A DNA stretch of 64,000 nt from Pseudomonas eucalypticola (GTDB taxonomy: Bacteria > Pseudomonadota > Gammaproteobacteria > Pseudomonadales > Pseudomonadaceae): contig NZ_CP056030.1 in NCBI RefSeq assembly GCF_013374995.1, positions 5,302,501-5,366,500 on the forward strand, given 5' to 3'. How positions within the stretch are numbered: the first letter of the stretch is position 1; each line of letters starts with the position of its first letter. Below are positions 43,693 through 54,002 of the stretch, piece after piece. A program made the translations under genes and the position numbers. Under the pieces are notes generated by a model. The model was not told where the DNA came from. It saw only the letters and a program-made list of their open reading frames with translations, and searched no databases.

Positions 43693-44408
43693 CACTCTAA
43701 ACCTTTGATTACGCTGCCAAACGCCGTCTCATAAAAGTAGAGCAGTTTTTTCCAGTCTGCGTCGCTGAACGACGAGTGGCGACGCAGTTGCTTCATGTCA
43801 TGCTGGGCGGCGCCGTAGGCAGTCCAGCGGCGTCGGCACTTCTCCAGGTCCAGCAACGCCACCTCGGGCCTGGCGGCAGCGCCCTCGCCTACCACACGTA
43901 CAAACACGTGCTTGATATACAGGCAACTGTGCTGCCAACGCCCGCGGTGCATGCGCGCCAGGTTTTCCGCCAGCTGCTGCAGCATCGCATCATGGACCGC
44001 CTCGCCATACTGCTCACGCCCGCCCGCTGCGTACCATTTTTCAATCTCGTCGAACCCATCCAGCGACTCGGTCACCAGCAACGCGCGCCACTGGTGTTTC
44101 GGGTCACGCTGGGCACCGCAGAACACCATCTTCGGAACGTTGACATTCAGTGCATACAAGCCCTGCAACGCATCACGCTCGCGCAGCACGGTTGGCCGGC
44201 CGAAGGGATGCAGCACGCTGCGGTAAATGTGCCCGGTCTGACGCTTGATATATAGCAGTTGGCCATTGTCGGCGTAAACCCGCTGCACCCCACTTTCCCC
44301 ACCGCGACGGACATTGGGTTCTTCAACCCACTCACCCCGCTGACGCCAGAAATAATCGAAGCGCGTTTCGGACCCCGCCGTGTTTTCAGTAGCGTAGTCG
44401 ATTGCCAT
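43692..44408 (-). CDS. inaA: InaA-type lipopolysaccharide kinase-like protein
   Basis: 238-residue protein of the lipopolysaccharide-kinase/InaA family (protein-kinase-like fold). GVQRVYADNGQLLYIKRQ carries the likely ATP-binding Lys. LARMHRGRWQHSCLYIKHVFV is the catalytic-loop-like region and ALLDLEKCRRR supplies the Asp. It probably phosphorylates LPS core sugar or supports envelope integrity. The start at 44408 has GAGGAG six bases upstream; longer starts lack an RBS. It lies downstream of colRS, as in P. putida, with a good ColR-type box upstream. Confidence 0.88.
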   Translation of the reverse strand: MAIDYATENTAGSETRFDYFWRQRGEWVEEPNVRRGGESGVQRVYADNGQLLYIKRQTGHIYRSVLHPFGRPTVLRERDALQGLYALNVNVPKMVFCGAQRDPKHQWRALLVTESLDGFDEIEKWYAAGGREQYGEAVHDAMLQQLAENLARMHRGRWQHSCLYIKHVFVRVVGEGAAARPEVALLDLEKCRRRWTAYGAAQHDMKQLRRHSSFSDADWKKLLYFYETAFGSVIKGLE

Positions 44409-44509
44409 TCGGTACTCCTCGCGAAAAATGGCTACACGATGGCGGCAGGCAAGGGCCCGGAACGGCGGCAAAGTTAGCCAGTCGTCCGTCATCGTCGTGT
44501 AATGCCAAT

Positions 44510-44525
44510 GTGAAAAAAATGTAGG
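44510..44525 (-). promoter_or_regulatory. ColR-type binding box upstream of inaA
   Basis: Read on the minus strand the 16 bases are CCTACATTTTTTTCAC. This matches every position of the ColR consensus I recall from P. putida work, (T/C)(T/C)NA(C/G)NN(T/C)TTTTTCAC. It lies about 100 bases before the inaA start, in the colS-inaA gap, in the expected orientation. The consensus is from memory. Confidence 0.65.
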
Positions 44526-44607
44526 AAAGCTCAGAAATAGGAGCAAGGTTTTACAGAAGCTTGATGATGGCGAAGGGCCATGTGTCGCTAAATGATTCTA
44601 CGCTGCA

Positions 44608-45885
44608 TCAGCCGCTTGTCGCCAGCGTCACCTGGAAGCAGCAACCGTTGGGGTCACGTGCCGTCAGTTCAACCTGCCAACCCTGGTCATCGCAGATACG
44701 TTGAACCAGCGACAACCCCAAGCCCAACCCTTCTCCGCGACGCTCGGTGGCGCGCACGAATGGCTGGAACACGGCCAGGCGTTTCTCCTCGGGAATGCCG
44801 ATGCCAGTGTCCTCGACCGTGAAGCCCGTGGGCTCGAGCGTCAGGCGGATGAAACCGGTGTCGGTGTAATGCAACGCGTTGCGCAGCAAGTTGCCCATCA
44901 CGGCCAGCAGGAAGGTCGCGTTGTAGCGGGTAGCTGGCAGTTCACCGCGCACCACTTCCAATACCAGGCCTTTGTGCTCGATGGGACCGCGCCACAGGCT
45001 GATCAGGTTATCGGCTACCTGGTCCAGGCTCAGTTGCGCGCTGATTTCGCTTTCGTTGCGCTGGGCCCGCGCCAACATCAGGAAGGTCTGCACCAATTCG
45101 CGCATTTCCACGCAGGCCCGGGCTATACGCTCCACCTGAGCACGGGCGCGGGCATCCAAAGCCGGGTTTTCCAGCAACAGTTCACAGGAGGTCGCCAGCA
45201 CCATCAATGGCGTGCGCAACTCGTGGCTGACGTCACTGGTGAACAAGCGCTCCCGGGTCAATGCATCACGCAAGCGCCCCAGGGTGGCGTCGAACGCCAC
45301 GGCCAACTCGCCCACTTCATCAGCGGCATAGTCGGGTGCCAGGGGCGGCGCCAAGCCCAGCAATTGGTCGCGGTGGCGCACCTGGCGTGCCAGGCGCACC
45401 ACGGGTGCCATCACCCGACGGGCAAGCACCCAGCCCAGAAACACCGCCAGCGCCAAACTGAGCACGAAACCCACCAGCACCACGGCGAACAGCACCCGCT
45501 CGCGTTCTTCGAAATCGCTCTGGTCTTGCAGCAGCACATAGCGGCGGTCGTCGACTATTTCCACCATGGCGTGGTAAGAGAGGTCACCACGAAACACCTC
45601 GTGAAAACCCGGCGCCAGGTGCCGCAGGTCTTTGGGTAACGCATAGTCACCGCGCCCGCCACTGTAATAGAACAACTGGTCCGGCTCGGGGCGGTGGTTC
45701 CAGTCACTGACATTGTCCATCAGCAGCAAGCGCTGCAGGTCGCCCCCCAGGCCTGCCGAAATCAGCTTTTCTTCCACCAGGTGCACCGTGGCCACGATGC
45801 CCACGGCGAAGGCGCCTGCCACCAAGGCACTCATCAGGGCAAAAGCGATGATGATGCGTTGTGCGAGGCTTTGCTTAAACTCCAT
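44608..45885 (-). CDS. colS: Sensor histidine kinase ColS
   Basis: 425-residue membrane kinase. TM1 is about 8-32, a periplasmic loop of about 95 residues follows, and TM2 is about 133-157. Then come HAMP, the HisKA H-box (FTSDVSHELRTPLMVL) and HATPase motifs (NLLRNALHY, VEDTGIGIP, GEGLGLGLSLVQ). An EERE sequence (ExxE type) at the end of the periplasmic loop fits the metal-sensing motif described for ColS. The start at 45885 overlaps the colR end and has GAGGG upstream. It likely senses excess zinc/iron or membrane stress. Confidence 0.92.
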   Translation of the reverse strand: MEFKQSLAQRIIIAFALMSALVAGAFAVGIVATVHLVEEKLISAGLGGDLQRLLLMDNVSDWNHRPEPDQLFYYSGGRGDYALPKDLRHLAPGFHEVFRGDLSYHAMVEIVDDRRYVLLQDQSDFEERERVLFAVVLVGFVLSLALAVFLGWVLARRVMAPVVRLARQVRHRDQLLGLAPPLAPDYAADEVGELAVAFDATLGRLRDALTRERLFTSDVSHELRTPLMVLATSCELLLENPALDARARAQVERIARACVEMRELVQTFLMLARAQRNESEISAQLSLDQVADNLISLWRGPIEHKGLVLEVVRGELPATRYNATFLLAVMGNLLRNALHYTDTGFIRLTLEPTGFTVEDTGIGIPEEKRLAVFQPFVRATERRGEGLGLGLSLVQRICDDQGWQVELTARDPNGCCFQVTLATSG

Positions 45886-46558
45886 CTTTGCCCTCGGCCA
45901 GGCGATACCCCACGCCATGCACCGTTTGCAGCAATGGTTTGTCGAACGGCTTGTCGATCACCTGGCGCAGTTGGTGAACGTGGCTGCGCAGGCTGTCGCT
46001 GTCCGGGCAATCATCGCCCCACAGGGCTTCTTCCAGCACTTCGCGACGCAAGACGTGGGGGCTTTTCTGCATCAGCACGGCCAGCAGCTTCAGGCCTACG
46101 GGGTTGAGCTTGAGCGCACGGCCCTGGCGGCTGACTTCAAGGGTGTCCAGGTCGTAGCTCAGGTCGCCGACCTGCAGGCTGCGCCGCCCGCCCCCCTGGG
46201 CCCGACGCAGTACCGCTTCGATGCGCGCGGCCAACTCCGACAGGGCAAAGGGCTTGACCAGGTAGTCGTCGGCGCCCGAACGGAAACCCTGCAGCCGGTC
46301 GTCCAACTGGTCGCGGGCGGTCAACATGATCACCGGGGTCTCGCGGCGCGCGTCTTCGCGCAGGCGCTTGCACAAGGTGTAGCCGTCGATGCCGGGCAGC
46401 ATGATGTCCAGTACGATCAGGTCATAATGTTCGGTGGCCGCCAAGTGCAGACCGGACAGGCCATCTTGCGCGCAGTCCACCGTATAACCCTTCAAGCCCA
46501 GGTAATCGGCCAGGTTGGCGAGAATATCGCGGTTGTCTTCAACCAATAGAATTCGCAT
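45875..46558 (-). CDS. colR: Response regulator ColR
   Basis: 227-residue OmpR-type regulator. The receiver begins MRILLVEDNRDI, with phospho-acceptor Asp in LIVLDIMLPG near residue 51 and Lys in DYLVKPF. The C-terminal winged helix includes SLRSHVHQLRQVIDKPF and VHGVGYRL. The sequence strongly recalls P. putida ColR, which maintains membrane integrity under phenol, metal and polymyxin stress. It overlaps colS by 11 bases. Likely targets here include inaA. Confidence 0.94.
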   Translation of the reverse strand: MRILLVEDNRDILANLADYLGLKGYTVDCAQDGLSGLHLAATEHYDLIVLDIMLPGIDGYTLCKRLREDARRETPVIMLTARDQLDDRLQGFRSGADDYLVKPFALSELAARIEAVLRRAQGGGRRSLQVGDLSYDLDTLEVSRQGRALKLNPVGLKLLAVLMQKSPHVLRREVLEEALWGDDCPDSDSLRSHVHQLRQVIDKPFDKPLLQTVHGVGYRLAEGKDGV

Positions 46559-46686
46559 GGGCAGGTTCTCCGTCCAGTGTATTTGCCCGTGGGCGCAGGC
46601 AGCTTACGGCGTTCGGGCAGCCAGGGCCAGTGATGGCGTGGAATCGTCGCCGTCCTCTTCCTACGCTTTGCCCAGTGCCGCGGGCA

Positions 46687-46712
46687 TAAAAAACCCCGCA
46701 CGAGGCGGGGTT
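46687..46712 (-). terminator. Rho-independent terminator of groESL
   Basis: On the minus strand AACCCCGC, CTCGT, GCGGGGTT followed by a T-run. It starts about 27 bases after the groEL stop. Confidence 0.9.
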
Positions 46713-46738
46713 CTTGTGAAGCGAGGGGTGAGGCTGGC

Positions 46739-48725
<1,987 letters not shown>

Positions 48726-48864
48726 TGTCGATCTCTCCTAATTATGGTTTTCAGCGGCCGGTGTCTGTACCGGCGTTGTGGTTCATCCGGCGGGGCCGGT
48801 CGCGGCTCGCTGCGCGAGACGCGGAATATTGTCTGGCAAAGCCAGAAACCTTGCGGTGACCCAT

Positions 48865-48892
48865 ACATGAGGTCGCGTTGAACGATTACAAG
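48865..48892 (-). promoter_or_regulatory. Putative sigma-32 promoter of groESL
   Basis: On the minus strand CTTGTAA (48886-48892), a 13-base spacer, then CCTCATGT (48865-48872). This agrees with the heat-shock consensus CTTGAA...CCCCATnT in spacing and in most positions. About 140 bases of leader separate it from the groES ATG. I see no CIRCE element. Confidence 0.6.
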
Positions 48893-48933
48893 TGCTGGCC
48901 AAAAAAATTTTCACTTTCGGCGGGGCAAAAAAA

Positions 48934-49103
48934 GGTTCTTCACGGAATCCCGGGAAGGTTGTGGCACCGCCACAGATCCGCAGTGAGCAAGCAGAGCGGA
49001 CCAGGTAATGCCCCAGGCATAACTGGCCCGAAACAGATGTGGGAGTGGGGGGGGCGCCGAGCCCTTGCCCGGGAAGCGCCGCGCGGGCGGCGCTCGATTT
49101 CAA
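48934..49103 (+). repeat. Left arm of a 170-bp inverted repeat between groES and fxsA
   Basis: Begins GGTTCTTCACGGA and ends GCTCGATTTCAA. It matches, reversed, 49240-49412 along its length; the last 85 bases before 49103 are the most conserved. It contains a run of eight G and the hairpin AGCGCCGC-GCGG-GCGGCGCT at 49075-49094. No gene is credible here; frames in both arms are repeat reflections. Confidence 0.8.
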
Positions 49104-49239
49104 GGGCGCAGGAAATGCCAAGACAGGTATTTGGTGGCCTTCATGCGGTTGAAGGCGGGCCGATAGAATGTCCGTCGGAGCTCCTGGCTGGGGATTGCAG
49201 CAGGGCTACGAGGCGCCAGGCGATGATGTAGTGTCGCTG

Positions 49240-49412
49240 TTGAGATCGAGCGCCGTCCGCACGGCGCTTCCCGGGCAAGGGCTCGGCGCCCCCCCCCACT
49301 CCCACATCCGTTTCGGCCCAGTTATGCCTGTGAGATCACCTGGGCCGCCATATTTGTCCGCTAAAGATTTTCGTAAGCACCACCCACTTTCCCGGCAATC
49401 CGTGAAGAACCC
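49240..49412 (-). repeat. Right arm of the groES-fxsA inverted repeat
   Basis: Inverted copy of 48934-49103 separated from it by 136 bases of unrelated sequence. The embedded hairpin (49249-49268) reads AGCGCCGT-GCGG-ACGGCGCT on this strand. One pair is changed on both sides relative to the left arm (C-G to T-A) with loop and other pairs intact. Confidence 0.8.
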
Positions 49413-49491
49413 AAAAAAAGGGGAGCTGGTGTGCCAGCGAGCTTTGGGTGGGCCAAAACTCGCTGGCACGCCAGCTTCCGCAACGACCCGC

Positions 49492-49983
49492 TCAGGAGTC
49501 GCGTTTTTCGAATTCGCCTTCGATCACCGTTGGCTCACGGCTCACCGCATGGTTGGCCGCCGGACGCGCATGGCCTTCGTAGGTCTGGCCGCGATACAGG
49601 TCCTCGGCGAACGAACGCTGGCGCGCGGCCTGCTCGCGGGCCTTGGCGCTGAGCTTGTTACCGATCAGCTTGCGCGTGAACGGCAGCAGGCACAGCAGGC
49701 CCAGCACGTCACTGATGAAACCGGGCAGCAGCAACAGACCGCCGCCAATGGCGACCATCAAGCCCTGGAACACCTGCTCGGCGGGCAGCTCGCCGCGCTG
49801 CAGACTTTGCCGGGCATTGAGCGCCGTGGCCAGGCCGGCCACGCGCACGACCAGCACGCCGATGGCCGAGCCGGCGATGATCAGCGCCAGCGCCGGGAAA
49901 AATCCGATCGCCACGCTGACCTGAATGAAGACGTAAAGCTCGAGCACCGGGAAGAGCAGGAGCAGAAATAGAAAAGCACGCAT
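49492..49983 (-). CDS. fxsA: FxsA family membrane protein
   Basis: 163-residue inner-membrane protein of the FxsA family (suppressor of F exclusion of phage T7 in E. coli), with hydrophobic segments about 3-22, 26-48 and 75-100. The family marks are LFPVLELYVFIQV and GGGLLLLPGFISDVLGLLCLLP. The C-terminal 50 residues are soluble and charged. The ATG is at 49983 with GAGGAAA upstream; a TTG one codon earlier is less likely. Often found next to groES, as here. Confidence 0.92.
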   Translation of the reverse strand: MRAFLFLLLLFPVLELYVFIQVSVAIGFFPALALIIAGSAIGVLVVRVAGLATALNARQSLQRGELPAEQVFQGLMVAIGGGLLLLPGFISDVLGLLCLLPFTRKLIGNKLSAKAREQAARQRSFAEDLYRGQTYEGHARPAANHAVSREPTVIEGEFEKRDS

Positions 49984-50048
49984 CAAGGGTTTCCTCTGCG
50001 GAAGAACGACTTCCAGTAGACCCTAGATGACGTCGACGTTTCGTGAAT

Positions 50049-50780
50049 TCAAGCCTCGACCTGTCCAACGGTCGGCCATGCCTGGGCATGGGCCAGTGAA
50101 ACCAAGGCCTGGCGGACTTCCAGCGGTGTGTTGCAAGGTTTTTCAAAAGGCAGCCAATAGACGGCCTGGCCAATACGCAGGTGCATGCCCTCGCTGTCGA
50201 CGCCCGCCAGTTGCGCGGGCACCTGGGCAGGCAGGCCGGCCAAGGCCACGTAGTGGGCGATGGCCTTGGCATGGTCGGCGTTCATGTGTTCGACCATGCC
50301 GGTTTCAGCCGTGCCAGCAAAGGGGTTGGCCAGCGTCACCTGGTCCAGCCAGTGAATGGCACCGAAACCGCCGATGTAGCGGTGGCGTACCGGTTCCAGT
50401 ACCCAGAAGTCGAAATCATGGGCGCGGTGATAATTGGCCGAATCCGGGAAGTAGCGGTAATAACGCTGGGACGCCGCTTCGATTTGCGCTTCATCCTGCA
50501 GCCGGCGTGCCTCGGCCAGTACCGTGAGGCGCCCCACGGCCTGCACATCTTCGGCTTCGCGCTCGCCCACCAGCAAGGAGCACTTGGGGTCTTTCTGCAG
50601 GTTGTGAGTGTGCTGGGCAATGCGGCTGATGAGGATCAACGGGTTGCCCTGGGCATCCAGGCAATAGGGCACCACTGACCCGAACGGGAAACCGGGCATG
50701 GACTTGGAATGGGTGGACAGAACGCCGCGGTATTCCTTGAGCAGCAGTTCACGGGCCTGACGCAGGGCTTGGGCGCTCAC
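50049..50780 (-). CDS. HugZ-family protein (PNPOx-like, DUF2470)
   Basis: 243-residue protein with an N-terminal split-barrel (pyridoxamine-phosphate-oxidase-like) domain (GFPFGSVVPYCLD, ISRIAQHTHNLQKDPKCSLLV) and a C-terminal DUF2470 domain (MVEHMNADHAKAIAHYV). HugZ proteins bind and degrade haem in some bacteria, but many homologues are uncharacterised. The start is GTG. Its Shine-Dalgarno AAGGAG lies in one arm of a perfect 10-bp hairpin, which suggests control of translation. Confidence 0.85.
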   Translation of the reverse strand: MSAQALRQARELLLKEYRGVLSTHSKSMPGFPFGSVVPYCLDAQGNPLILISRIAQHTHNLQKDPKCSLLVGEREAEDVQAVGRLTVLAEARRLQDEAQIEAASQRYYRYFPDSANYHRAHDFDFWVLEPVRHRYIGGFGAIHWLDQVTLANPFAGTAETGMVEHMNADHAKAIAHYVALAGLPAQVPAQLAGVDSEGMHLRIGQAVYWLPFEKPCNTPLEVRQALVSLAHAQAWPTVGQVEA

Positions 50781-50782
50781 CA

Positions 50783-50808
50783 GAAGCTCCTTCTATTAAA
50801 GGAGCTTC
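50783..50808 (-). promoter_or_regulatory. Hairpin that sequesters the RBS of the HugZ-like gene
   Basis: On the minus strand GAAGCTCCTT pairs perfectly with AAGGAGCTTC across a 6-base loop (TAATAG). The second arm contains the Shine-Dalgarno AAGGAG, two bases before the GTG region. Upstream lie runs of GCTTGCAGCTTGCGG and ACTTGAAGC type that are partly self-similar. Two exclusive structures are conceivable. Confidence 0.55.
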
Positions 50809-50882
50809 AAGTTACAAGTTTTGCGCCGCAAGCTGCAAGCCGTGCGCGTCCTCATCGCTGGGTGCGGGGTGCAGTCAGCCCG

Positions 50883-51890
50883 TTACCAGGCCACGCCGAA
50901 GCCGGCGGTATAGCGGCTGGTGTTGAGGTCGGCGTTGCTGGAGCCGGTGACCATGTCCTTCTCGTACTTGAGGTTTAGCGACGCCCACTGGGTGACCTTG
51001 TAACGCACGCCCACTTCCGAATCCAGGCTGTAGTCGGCCACGCCGCTGAGCGGCTTGCCGACTTCGCCGTTGGTGAAGAACTCGAAGGTCTTGCCGATCA
51101 GGAAGCGATTGTAGGCCCACTTCACACCCACCGAGTAGAAGTCGGACTTGTCGCCATCGGCGTATTCGTAGGTGCTGTGGTTGAGCAGCGAACCCAGGGA
51201 GAAAGCGCCCAGTTCGTCGTCCCAGAACTGATAGCCCGGGCCGGTACCGACGGTACGCTGCTTGGACAGGTCTTCGACGAAGTCACGCTTGACGTTGACC
51301 CGACCTTGCCAATACCACTTGTCCGTGATGAAACGGTCGAGGGCATATTCGGCGTTCCAATTGTTGGTGCCGACCACCTCGTCGGTGGTTTCGCGGTTGT
51401 ACTCGGCATCAGCCGTGTGCCGCCAGCGGCCACTGCGCGCCGAGGTCTTGAACGCCAGGTTGTAATCGTCGGTGTCGCTGTCCGCGCGTTGGAAGTCAAC
51501 CGCTGCGTCGATGTTGCCCTTCCACACCAGGTCACCCACCACCGGCTTGGGCTTGATGATCTGCTGGATGCTGGCCAGCTCCACGGTCTTGGGCGCCTCG
51601 CCATTCTGCATGACGACCTTGCCGTCATCGGCCGCCTTGAGCGATTTGGCCTTCTGGCCGGTGTAGGCGTCCTGCTTGACCAGCAACTCCTGGTCGCTCT
51701 CAAGGGTCTTGACCTGTTTCCAGTCCAGCGCAATGGACCCGCCGTAGGGGGTGTCGAGCATGAGTTTGCCGCCGTCGAACACCGTGATCTTGCCGGTCAG
51801 GCGGTCGCCATTCTTCATCCAGACGGTGTCGGCGAGGGCGGTGGTGGAGGCACTGGCGATGGCGAGGCACATCAGGGTTCTGGACAGCAT
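50883..51890 (-). CDS. DUF481 outer-membrane protein (YdiY-like)
   Basis: 335-residue protein with signal peptide MLSRTLMCLAIASASTTALA. The N-terminal 100 residues resemble a small beta domain (DTVWMKNGDRLTGKITVFDGGKLMLDT). A C-terminal DUF481 beta-barrel of alternating aromatic strands follows, ending in a terminal aromatic residue (GFGVAW). This predicts an outer-membrane barrel, of the group called salt-induced outer membrane protein. Divergent from the Atl gene. Confidence 0.88.
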   Translation of the reverse strand: MLSRTLMCLAIASASTTALADTVWMKNGDRLTGKITVFDGGKLMLDTPYGGSIALDWKQVKTLESDQELLVKQDAYTGQKAKSLKAADDGKVVMQNGEAPKTVELASIQQIIKPKPVVGDLVWKGNIDAAVDFQRADSDTDDYNLAFKTSARSGRWRHTADAEYNRETTDEVVGTNNWNAEYALDRFITDKWYWQGRVNVKRDFVEDLSKQRTVGTGPGYQFWDDELGAFSLGSLLNHSTYEYADGDKSDFYSVGVKWAYNRFLIGKTFEFFTNGEVGKPLSGVADYSLDSEVGVRYKVTQWASLNLKYEKDMVTGSSNADLNTSRYTAGFGVAW

Positions 51891-51970
51891 AAGCGTATTC
51901 GGGCTCAGGTTTTCGGAAGAAATCGGGCATCATCCGGATGGAGAGCCCTCGCGCAAGGACAGACCGACGA

Positions 51971-52351
51971 ATGCCTGATGAGTTCAGTAATCAATTGCAA
52001 CAATTCGGTGACAATGGGCCCGTGGATGCGGCGTCGGAACGTCGCATGGCACTGTATCTAGCCTTGGGTCAAGTGCCGCCGGGCAAGGTCGTCACCTACG
52101 GTCAACTCGCCGACATGGCAGGGTTGGGGCGGGCTGCGCGATGGGTGGGGCGAACCTTGAGCCAATTGCCCGATGGCAGCCAACTGCCCTGGCACCGGGT
52201 CATAGGTGCCGGTGGTCGGATAAGTCTGGCGGCGGGAACACCGGGGGGTGAGGAGCAGCGCGCACGATTGCGGGCCGAAGGGGTTCTTTTCATGAATAAT
52301 CGCGTGGATATACGTCGCCATGGCTGGCGCCCCATGGACCCTAGCGGTTAG
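51971..52351 (+). CDS. Alkyltransferase-like (Atl) DNA repair protein
   Basis: 126-residue MGMT-fold protein. The active-site PCHRV motif of O6-alkylguanine transferases reads PWHRVIGAGG (near residue 76), Cys replaced by Trp, the mark of Atl proteins. These bind O6-alkylguanine and hand it to nucleotide-excision repair without dealkylating. The DNA-binding helix is intact (VVTYGQLADMAGLGRAARWVGRTL). The start is the ATG at 51971 with a weak RBS. Confidence 0.88.
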   Translation: MPDEFSNQLQQFGDNGPVDAASERRMALYLALGQVPPGKVVTYGQLADMAGLGRAARWVGRTLSQLPDGSQLPWHRVIGAGGRISLAAGTPGGEEQRARLRAEGVLFMNNRVDIRRHGWRPMDPSG

Positions 52352-52393
52352 AGTGCGCGCTTTGTTTTCGTAAACTGAGGCAGATTCCAGCCC

Positions 52394-53947
52394 ATGCCCC
52401 GTAAAACCTGGCGCGCCGCGCTCGCCGCTTATGCCAGCCCTTCGACCCTTGTGCTGTTGTTGCTCGGTTTCGCCGCCGGCTTGCCGTACATGTTGGTGTT
52501 CTCCACCCTTTCCGTCTGGCTGCGTGAAGCCGGCGTGGCCCGGGAAACCATTGGCTACGCCAGCCTGATCGGCCTGGCCTACGCGTTCAAGTGGGTATGG
52601 TCGCCATTGCTCGACCAGTGGCGCTTGCCTGTGCTGGCCCGCATGGGGCGACGCCGTTCATGGCTGGTGCTGGCACAGTCGCTGGTGATCATTGGCCTGA
52701 TCGGCATGAGTTTCTGCGACCCGCAAAAACACTTGTCATGGCTGATCGCGATTGCCGTGATGGTGGCCTTCGCCTCCGCCACCCAGGACATCGCGGTAGA
52801 CGCCTACCGCCTGGAAATCGCCGAAGACAACACCCAGGCCGCCCTCGCCGCCAGCTACATGGCCGGTTACCGCATCGCCGCGCTGCTGGCCACGGCGGGG
52901 GCGCTGTTCTTTGCCGAAGCCTTTGGCTCCACGGGTTATGCCTACATGCACAAAGCCTGGGCGGGCACCTACATGCTGTTTGGTGTGCTGATGGTGCCTG
53001 CGCTGATCACCACCCTGGTGATGCGCGAGCCAGACGTGCCCCTGCGCACCCAGCTGTCTGCCGGGCGCTACAAGTTCGGCCACCAGCTGGTGTCGGTGTT
53101 CGTGCTGATCATCTTGCTGATCTCCGTGCCGGCCATGTTCACCCAGCTCTACAACACCGATTTCGCCAGCGTGCTGTTCCACGGTGAAAGCCTGCTGGAC
53201 CTGTTGCTGACGGATCGCGCCTTCCTGCGCGCCATTCTCTACATCACCCTGACCGCCCTGTGCCTCTCGTCCATGGGACGTCGTGGCCTGGCACCGGTGC
53301 TGACCCCGGTCAGCGACTTCGTGGTGCGCTACCGCTGGCAAGCGCTGCTGCTGCTGGGCCTGATCGCCACCTACCGCATGTCGGACACGGTGATGGGGGT
53401 GATGGCCAACGTGTTCTACATCGACCAGGGCTTCACCAAGGACCAGATCGCCAGCGTCAGCAAGATCTTCGGCCTGGTCATGACCCTGCTCGGCGCCGGT
53501 ATCGGCGGCCTGCTGATCGTGCGCTTCGGCATCCTGCCGATCCTGTTCATCGGCGGGGTCGCCTCGGCGGCCACCAACCTGCTGTTCCTGACGCTGGCCG
53601 ACATGGGCCCGAACCTGAACATGCTGATCGTCACCATCTCGCTGGACAACTTCAGTTCGGGCATGGCCACCTCGGCCTTCGTGGCGTACCTGTCGAGCCT
53701 GACCAACCTCAAGTTCTCGGCCACCCAGTACGCGTTGCTCAGCTCGATCATGCTGCTGCTGCCGCGCCTGATTGGCGGCTATTCGGGGGTCATGGTGGAG
53801 AAGTTCGGCTACCACAACTTCTTCCTGATCACCGCGGTGCTGGGCGTGCCGACACTGTTCCTGATTGCCTTGCACTGGCACCAGGAAGGGCGAGGCAAGC
53901 CTATGGAGCCTTCAGATGAACGCCCGGTGAGCGAGACGCCCTCATAG
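52394..53947 (+). CDS. ampG: Muropeptide permease AmpG (MFS)
   Basis: 517-residue MFS transporter with about 14 hydrophobic segments. AmpG marks are the N-terminal STLVLLLLGFAAGLPYMLVFSTLSVWL and ATQDIAVDAYRLE. It imports anhydromuropeptides for peptidoglycan recycling and so feeds AmpR-AmpC induction. RBS is weak. It ends 26 bases before a bidirectional terminator shared with the convergent mscS-type gene. Confidence 0.92.
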   Translation: MPRKTWRAALAAYASPSTLVLLLLGFAAGLPYMLVFSTLSVWLREAGVARETIGYASLIGLAYAFKWVWSPLLDQWRLPVLARMGRRRSWLVLAQSLVIIGLIGMSFCDPQKHLSWLIAIAVMVAFASATQDIAVDAYRLEIAEDNTQAALAASYMAGYRIAALLATAGALFFAEAFGSTGYAYMHKAWAGTYMLFGVLMVPALITTLVMREPDVPLRTQLSAGRYKFGHQLVSVFVLIILLISVPAMFTQLYNTDFASVLFHGESLLDLLLTDRAFLRAILYITLTALCLSSMGRRGLAPVLTPVSDFVVRYRWQALLLLGLIATYRMSDTVMGVMANVFYIDQGFTKDQIASVSKIFGLVMTLLGAGIGGLLIVRFGILPILFIGGVASAATNLLFLTLADMGPNLNMLIVTISLDNFSSGMATSAFVAYLSSLTNLKFSATQYALLSSIMLLLPRLIGGYSGVMVEKFGYHNFFLITAVLGVPTLFLIALHWHQEGRGKPMEPSDERPVSETPS

Positions 53948-53972
53948 GGCTGTCATATCCCATAACGGCAAG

Positions 53973-53997
53973 AAAAAGCCCCAGAACGGGGCTTTTC
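53973..53997. terminator. Bidirectional terminator between ampG and mscS-like gene
   Basis: AAAAGCCCC, AGAAC, GGGGCTTTT. The A- and T-tracts on both sides let it serve both convergent transcripts. Confidence 0.92.
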
Positions 53998-54002
53998 GTT
54001 TA

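Noticed and set aside
48783..49469. Frames of about 90-117 codons on both strands between groES and fxsA
   Set aside because: They mirror each other across the inverted repeat, overlap the groES promoter zone and have no family resemblance.
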